DNA from: Halocaridina rubra
Lineage: Eukaryota; Arthropoda; Malacostraca; Decapoda; Atyidae
Assembly (NCBI GenBank): GCA_037179515.1
Contig: JAXCGZ010001903.1
Location: forward strand, 177,501 to 241,500
Length of the DNA stretch: 64,000 nucleotides
Reading direction: 5' to 3'
The notes under the pieces are model-generated. The model was not told the origin of the DNA and made no database searches. It saw only the letters and a list, made by a program, of their open reading frames with translations. The translations under genes were made by a program, and so were the position numbers. This document shows, one piece after another, positions 1 to 64,000 of this stretch (positions within the stretch are counted from its first letter, which is position 1; each line of letters opens with the position of its first letter).

Positions 1-2130
1 CAACAGAACCTTGTGCCAGACTCTGTCAAAAGCCGTATAGATATCAAGGGCGACGACAAAGGGTTCCCTATAGTTCCTCAGAGAAGATGACCATACATGA
101 GTAAAATAGGACATGAGATCACCAGTGAATCTTGCCTTGCGGAAGCCATACTGGTGATCGGAGATAAGTGAGGTAGATTAAAGACTTTTCAAGAATTGAG
201 CTTTGATCAAAGTTTCGAAAACTTTAGCAATAGAGGATGTTAGGGCAATAGCTCGGTAGTTTAAAGGAATAGAGTGGTCACCCTTCATAGGAACAGGTTG
301 GACTTGAGCATGCTTCCAAGATGAAGTATAGCTATTGGTTAACAGAATGAGGCAAAAAAGACATCAAAGCACGGGATCCAGTACATCTGCAAACTCCCTA
401 AGGAGCCTTGCAGGGATACCTTCAAAACCAGATGCTTTGTTTTTTTTTTTACTTAGCTAAGAACCTTATGAACTTTGCATGAAGAAAGGATAAGGGAGGG
501 CATAGGGTTAGAGAGGGGTAAAAATTAAGGAACAGGTGCTCTGGAATCGTTTATAGAAGAGTTGGCAGAAAAATGAGAGCCAAGGAGAGTGGCTTTGTCA
601 GTGGGAGAGCAAGCTATAGAACCATCAGAACGAATGAGAGGGGAGAAGCTTGAGTTACAGAAGTTTCTGGAGAGGTATTTGGCTAAGGAACAGAAGCATT
701 TGTCAGTGGGAGAGGAGTTAAGGTCATCAACTTTCCTTCATACAAAGGAAGCCTTAGACCTTCGAATCTGAGCAGTACAGCAATTCCTAGCTACAATAAA
801 GGCAGAGTGAGTTAAATCAGAAGGAGAGGTTTGGTAAGATCGGTGTGCCTGATTCCTGGACTGAATAGCCATGAAGCAGGCATGGTTAAACCAAGCTTTA
901 GTGGGGAGAGAAAGTTTTTGTAGAAGAGGGGATGTACGCCTCCATTCCTGCAGTCATGATCTCGGCAACTTTTAGAGCTACATGATCAGGGTTGCGGGAC
1001 CGAAAGCAGTAGTCATCCCATGGGAAGTCAAAGAGGAAGTTACACAAATTTTCATGTTCGGTACACTCAAAGTGCCAAAGGCGACGCTGAGTAGGAGGGA
1101 TTGGTGGAGGGGTAGCAAAAATGGAAGAGATTGAGATCATTGAGTGGTCAGATTTACCAAGTGGGGAGAGCACTGAATAAGAGTAGTTTGAAGGGTTAGA
1201 AGTAAGAAATAGGTCAAGAGTGTTTGGTGCATGTTGGTGATGATCAGGAACACCAGTAGGATGTTTAATAATTTGCTCCAGATCGTGAGTAAAAGAGAAA
1301 GCAAGGGCCTTACTTCCTCCCATATCAGTGTGAGAGGAATGAAGCCTCTCATTGTGGTGTACATTGAAGTCTCCTATGTAAAGAACTTCGGCATGTGGGT
1401 GAGAAGATAGCAAGGACTTATGGCACGAGGACAGATATTCAAAGAAAGACACAAACTCAGTGGAGTTTGGAGAACAGTAGTAGAGTCAAAGGAAAATAGT
1501 GGTAGTGGAGAGATAGACTTTTAGCCAGAGAACATCGAAGTTAGGAGATTCAAGGTCCATGTGCCTCACAGTAAGAGTGTTAGTGTTACAGTAGGCGCAG
1601 ACCCCACCCTTTGATTGAAAGCGAGTATACAGAGTATAGTGAGAGATTTGAAATAGACAGCTGGGTTTCAGATAGGAGGAGGAGGTTAGGGAGGAAAGTA
1701 TCCAAGTGCAGTTCCACAGACGAAAGATTTGAGTTCAGCCCACGAATATTAAAATAGTGAAGAGTGAAAGAAGCAGATCTATTGGGAGGTGCAAGGTTAA
1801 GGGCAGAACCATTACCACCACCAGGCGTGTCTGCCCTCAAGCCAATTGTGGAATCAACACGATCCCCGGAGATTGTTCGCACCCTTCTATGCCGGGTATT
1901 GGGGGCCATTAGCTGTGGACCTTCCATAAATGATAACAAATATGAGGAAAAAAGAGAGAAAAAGAGACACATTTGGGGAGTGTTGTGACTTGTCAAATGC
2001 AATGGAATAGCAAAAGATGTGTAATGACTACATCAGAATATTCAGTGTAGATGTAGGCATGAGGAAAAAAACTGTCCTGAAGGAAGACTCAACCCGGAAC
2101 TGTCTGGACCAGTCCTAGTTGTATCCTAAT
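1..2130 (-). mobile_element. Family D LINE, degenerate EN-RT copy, 5' half
   Basis: A non-LTR retrotransposon read on the minus strand. From right to left it shows the start of an endonuclease domain (about 1800-1630, HYFNIRGLNSN then LLLSETQLS), a second EN block in another frame (1452-898, with IGDFNVHHNE, LDLFLTSN and LGKSDHSM), and the beginning of a reverse transcriptase (about 330-1, with a NYRAIAL-like block and a degenerate DIYTAFDRVWH block at the window edge). Frames change repeatedly and stops are present, so it is a pseudogene. The RT continues left of the window. The 1905-2120 stretch is probably 5' UTR, because it recurs inverted at 2549-2720. The clade is uncertain; the EN-RT layout fits the Jockey/I group. 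It would lie in an XDH intron if XDH continues to the left. Confidence 0.8.
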
Positions 2131-2544
2131 ACCTTCAATCGTAGTCTTTCAATGGGTGGTGCCATGGCCAACCTGCTAATCATATATTTTTTTTAATCTC
2201 TGAAGAATTTAGCTCTGGTGATTTAGCCAGTGAGGTGATCAAAGGCGCTGGAAGACTTGAAGAACTTCCTTCCAGTGATTCAGTCATTGGAAGTATCTCC
2301 TTCTGCAAATCTTGATTATGAGGAACAAAGTACTCGGAATTTTGTGGTTCTTCATCTTTGATTGTGCTGTAAGTTGGGGGTCTTCTGTGATTTTTGCAAA
2401 GCTAATTTCACAATGGTTCCATTTCAGAGTTTAACAGCGCTATCAACGGAGAGACTGAAGACAAAATGATAAATGCATTAGTCCCTGTAGTAGGTTGCCC
2501 ATGGCACAAACCGCACATTGCGATAATACCACTGAAGCATCTTT
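2131..2544. other. Unassigned spacer between two family D 5' ends
   Basis: No convincing reading frame, RNA gene or recognised repeat was seen. It separates two copies of the family D leader in inverted orientation, so it may be leader sequence or older intron. Confidence 0.4.
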
Positions 2545-2730
2545 TGGACTAAAATAAGACTGTCCAGGACAGTTCGATATTGAGTCTTATTTTAGGTACG
2601 GTTCTTTTTCTATGCCTACATAAACAGCGAATATTCTTGGATATTAGTTACACTTGTCTTATTATGCCTTTACATCTGACAAGTCACAATACTCCCCATC
2701 TCTGTTTCTCTTTATTTTTTCTTCATGCCA
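2545..2730 (+). mobile_element. Family D LINE 5' leader fragment, inverted relative to the copy at 1-2130
   Basis: The reverse complement of about 2549-2720 aligns with about 1930-2110. Shared blocks include GTGACTTGTCA, GATGTAGGCAT-like sequence and AACTGTC. This makes it a plus-strand, 5'-only fragment arranged head-to-head with the larger D copy. It ends in a T-rich tract before the (AT)n at 2785. Confidence 0.6.
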
Positions 2731-2784
2731 ATGCCCGATGAGGGTAGATTTTTTTTTTTTTGGCCCGTCCTAGGTGTCACAGTC

Positions 2785-2788
2785 ATAA

Positions 2789-2877
<89 letters not shown>
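2785..2877. repeat. (AT)n microsatellite
   Basis: Uninterrupted AT dinucleotide run of about 90 bp. The apparent YIYIYI reading frames through it are translation artefacts. Confidence 0.97.
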
Positions 2878-2881
<4 letters not shown>

Positions 2882-3490
2882 GGTTACAAATCCTTTTTTT
2901 CTATATGGCAATAGTAATAATGAACATCAAGAAATCATTAATATTGTACAGAACTATTTAGATAAGAGCTCAAGTAAGTTCCTTTCCTCAAACTGTAAAG
3001 TAAAAAAAATTGGCAAAAGACAAATATTAAGGTATTTTGTCTCTTACTTTCTTTCCAAAAAACAATATATATGTGCTTGAAGAATTGAAAGAGTATTATA
3101 CCCAGTCTCTCGAGAACTGCCTTCCTCCCAAGTTATCATTTGAATTTTTCTCACTGGCAGAACTGTGGCAACAGAGCATCACTAAGATCTTTTCTATTGG
3201 AGATATGAACAGAGTGGAATGCTAAAGTTTAATAATCCACGTTTTATGTGCCACCATTAGCCCCACTAAGGGGGTGGACACAATCAGAATTTGGCTTGGG
3301 ATATAAGACTGGATCCACGCCATGTTGGTCTTGTTCGCGAGTCTGTCAACACCAATGTTAAGTACTCTGACAATTCGGCTACCAGAAAAAATCTTTCTAG
3401 TTCTGTCCCATCAGCCTATAATGGAACACCTTAGTAGCTATATGAAAAATAAATAACATCCTTCTAAACCATTTTATTGTTCTCTTATAG
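2878..3490. other. Intron sequence with two short unrecognised reading frames
   Basis: Two overlapping plus-strand frames (about 2880-3080 and 3037-3225) encode short, Lys/Ser/Asn-rich peptides I do not recognise. Neither matches XDH, and there is no splice context that would join them to it. From 3231 to 3490 I see only intron ending in the acceptor at 3490. Confidence 0.4.
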
Positions 3491-61424
<57,934 letters not shown>

Positions 61425-61674
61425 GTAGGTTATGGATATATTCCATTAAAATCTTTTGTCTCATTGTGAATCTTGTTTGTTTGGGTAACAAATGGAGCCC
61501 TTTCCATTGGTAATAAAAGGGTGAATAATTACAGTGAGACTTGTAGTACAAGTGGTACACATCTTCTGGTGTCTTTAAGGAAAATATGTATGAGAAAGAG
61601 AGAGATAGAGGAACACTTCATGAAAGCATTATTATTATTATTACTACTATTACTAGTAGTAGTAGTATTAGTAA

Positions 61675-61760
<86 letters not shown>

Positions 61761-62019
61761 TCGTGATTTAGCTCAAAAAAATTCCCAGAAGCAAAATGCA
61801 TAAACTGGTTGTTCTCTTAAGCAATAGTATTTAGCAATATAGTTATTTCACAATAAGAGCATAAGTGTTACGTCGATTCGAGTCATACTAATATTATTCG
61901 GAGAATGCAGTTCACTGTTTATGGCAGACTTATGTAAAGCCTCATGGGCGGCTAGTATATTTAAACATCAAATTGTGATCATGCAATATACATATATACA
62001 TTTTATTACAGAGAGTTCA
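61425..62019. other. Intron with (TAG)n trinucleotide repeat
   Basis: Plain intron except for a trinucleotide tract at about 61631-61760: TTA units, then ACT/AGT, then about 30 TAG units. Frames through it (poly-V, poly-S, poly-T) are artefacts. Confidence 0.85.
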
Positions 62020-62148
62020 TATTTCCTACACCACTGTCGTAGCATGCCCGTGAACTTTCTTTAGCTGGTGTATATACTTTTTAATTGCAGACTCTAGAAG
62101 TGTACTGTTTATTCAAGCTTAAACCTCACATAATCAAGTAAATGTTTA
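62020..62148 (-). mobile_element. Family A-related ancient fragment
   Basis: Weak but collinear match to the RT C-terminal region (VQRHATKL to the YVRPKLEYAA block) on the minus strand. It is interrupted by (AT)n and continues at 62735. Confidence 0.6.
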
Positions 62149-62149
62149 T

Positions 62150-62448
<299 letters not shown>

Positions 62449-62621
62449 TTACGTAAGGAACTTGAAAGAAATTTTTGAGATCCTTAGTACGAGCATATCT
62501 GAAGTTAAGTAATACACTTGAAAGTACAATGTACTAAAGATCTCAACAACAAAAAATTCAATTTCCTTACGTGTCCATATACTTAAATATTTACAAAATT
62601 CACGTGTGTTTCGTAAAATAA

Positions 62622-62624
<3 letters not shown>

Positions 62625-62716
<92 letters not shown>
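62625..62716. repeat. (AT)n microsatellite
   Basis: About 90 bp of AT. Confidence 0.96.
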
Positions 62717-62719
<3 letters not shown>

Positions 62720-62734
62720 GTCACCTTTATGCTT

Positions 62735-62872
62735 GATATCTTTCAGTTTCATGTTCTTCAAGTTGCTTATATGCTATTGAGTACCTTAATGGCTCCTATT
62801 GCAACACTTCCCCATTCTCTTTACATTTACTTTTAAAAGTATTCAAGATCATTGACCATTTATCTGATCACT
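62735..62872 (-). mobile_element. Family A-related ancient fragment, continued
   Basis: Degenerate match to the region around MKFNTSKCKVMRMG; the last block reads ATTGACCATTTATCTGATCAC. The young copy 19 begins directly beside it. Confidence 0.6.
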
Positions 62873-64000
62873 CATGTGATTACCTAATTGTGTTTACGGG
62901 AAAGAGCCCAAAGCTCGTATCTTCCCGTCTCCTCATCGGTTCCATTTTATACTTAGTGATACTTATCATACCTGTCCTTAAAACTATGGATTGAGATAGC
63001 ATTAACTACCTCCTCGCTTAGCCAATTCCAATTATCAACTACTCTTACACTGAAAAAGTATTTCCTTACATCCTGCAAAGAAGTTTTCTTACGAAGCTTC
63101 AAACTATGACCTCTAGTTCTAGAGCCAGTCATATCAAAATATCGATCCCTATCCACTCTATCATAACCATGAAGGAATTTAAAGACTGTCACCATATCCC
63201 CCCTCATTCTTCTAGCTTCGAGTGATGCTCAGTCTAATTCCCTCAGCCTCTCATCATAACTGAGATTACGTATTTCTGGCACCAGTTTCGTGGCATGTCT
63301 TTGAACTTTTTCAAGCTTAGCTATGTGCTTTTTCAAGTGCGGATTCCAAAAGGGGGCTGCATATTCGAGTTTTGGCCTCACATAGGTTACATAAATATTT
63401 CTGAACATTTCCTTGTCCATGTGCCTGAAGGCTACCCTTACATTTGATAAGAATGCATATGCTGCCCTTACTATGCCATTTATATGTATTTCTGGAGACA
63501 AATCTGCCGGTATGTTTACTCCTAGATCTCTCTCATTTTCTGTCTCTTGAAGTTGTACTCCAGCCACCGAGTAGTCAAGCTTGGGCCTTCTTGCACTTGT
63601 ACCCATTCTCATTACCTTACATTTTGAAGTATTGGATTTCATTAGCCACTTTTCTGACCACTCATGCAGATTATTTAGATCCTCCTGAAGTTCTCTACCA
63701 TTGTTCTCGTTTTTTACTTTCTTCATAATCTTTGCATCATCTGCAAACATATTCATGAATGAATTTACAGACTCTGGTAGGTCATTTACATATACAAGGA
63801 ACAAAAGTGGCCTTAAAACTGAACCCTGTGGAACTCCACTACTAACTCTTCTCCATTCAGACACTGAGTGTCTTACTCTAACCCTCTGTTCCCTTCCTTC
63901 TAAGTAAGTTTTTATCCATTCCAAAACATTTCCACCTATTCTAGCCATTGATTGCAGCTTCCTAATAAGTCTCCCATGTGGAACAGTGTCAAACGCTTTC
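62873..64000 (-). mobile_element. Family A LINE copy 19, runs off the window
   Basis: A young copy with one 3' repeat, the UTR, and RT frames 63207-62953 and 63948-63229, with the stop between them near 63226 (AGTCTG for AGTCTA-type change at LRELD). MFADDAKIM and [10 protein letters not shown] show two core-adjacent substitutions. It continues beyond 64000. Confidence 0.95.

Overview
This is a eukaryotic window, most probably from a decapod crustacean. That assignment is an inference from the extreme load of (AT)n, (CT)n and (GT)n microsatellites, the dense nested LINEs, and one animal gene spread over tens of kilobases of intron. No bacterial, phage, CRISPR or operon-like feature is present.

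The only host gene I can support is xanthine dehydrogenase (XDH), on the + strand. Eleven exons between 3491 and 61424, all with AG/GT borders, join in frame into 614 codons. They cover most of the molybdenum-cofactor domain, roughly residue 700 to 15-20 residues short of the C-terminus of the ~1,330-residue animal enzyme. The residues that define XDH substrate specificity and catalysis (bovine Glu802, Arg880, Phe914, Phe1009, Glu1261) are all encoded, so the gene looks functional. The upstream exons and the last exon lie outside the window.

Almost everything else is intronic repeat. Family A is a CR1/Jockey-group LINE with about 20 copies; the best copy, at 32061-35818, has ORF1, endonuclease and reverse transcriptase and a single nonsense codon. 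Its copies sit head-to-tail in arrays at 13827-19619 (- strand), 31854-38995 (+ strand) and 58934-61058 (- strand), and most junctions carry (AC)n, (ACAT)n or AC-rich sequence. Family B is a second EN-RT LINE (9629-13091 inside an A copy; 52640-53925 inside a C copy). Family C is an RTE-type LINE (47750-58862), itself interrupted by A and B. Family D is a third EN-RT LINE (1-2130, 2545-2730, 30370-30915). LTR-element remnants are Ty1/copia (5030-5520, 20820-23895), a Gypsy-like element (26031-29400) and a Ty3/Gypsy fragment (38996-39570). A Tigger/pogo DNA transposon lies at 42263-44875.

Smaller repeats are tRNA-derived SINEs, including five tRNA-like heads in a ~270-bp-period tandem array (24327-25500) and one SINE with a perfect 19-bp target-site duplication (15537-15732), plus a 170-bp near-perfect fold-back element (6819-6988). 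Nesting gives a relative age order: C is older than A at one site and older than B at another, and A is older than B at a third.

I see no new multi-gene system. The most interesting signals are the apparent integration of family A into AC-rich microsatellites, a candidate -1 frameshift heptamer in its ORF1/ORF2 overlap, the tandem tRNA-like array, and SINE tails that grade into (AT)n tracts.
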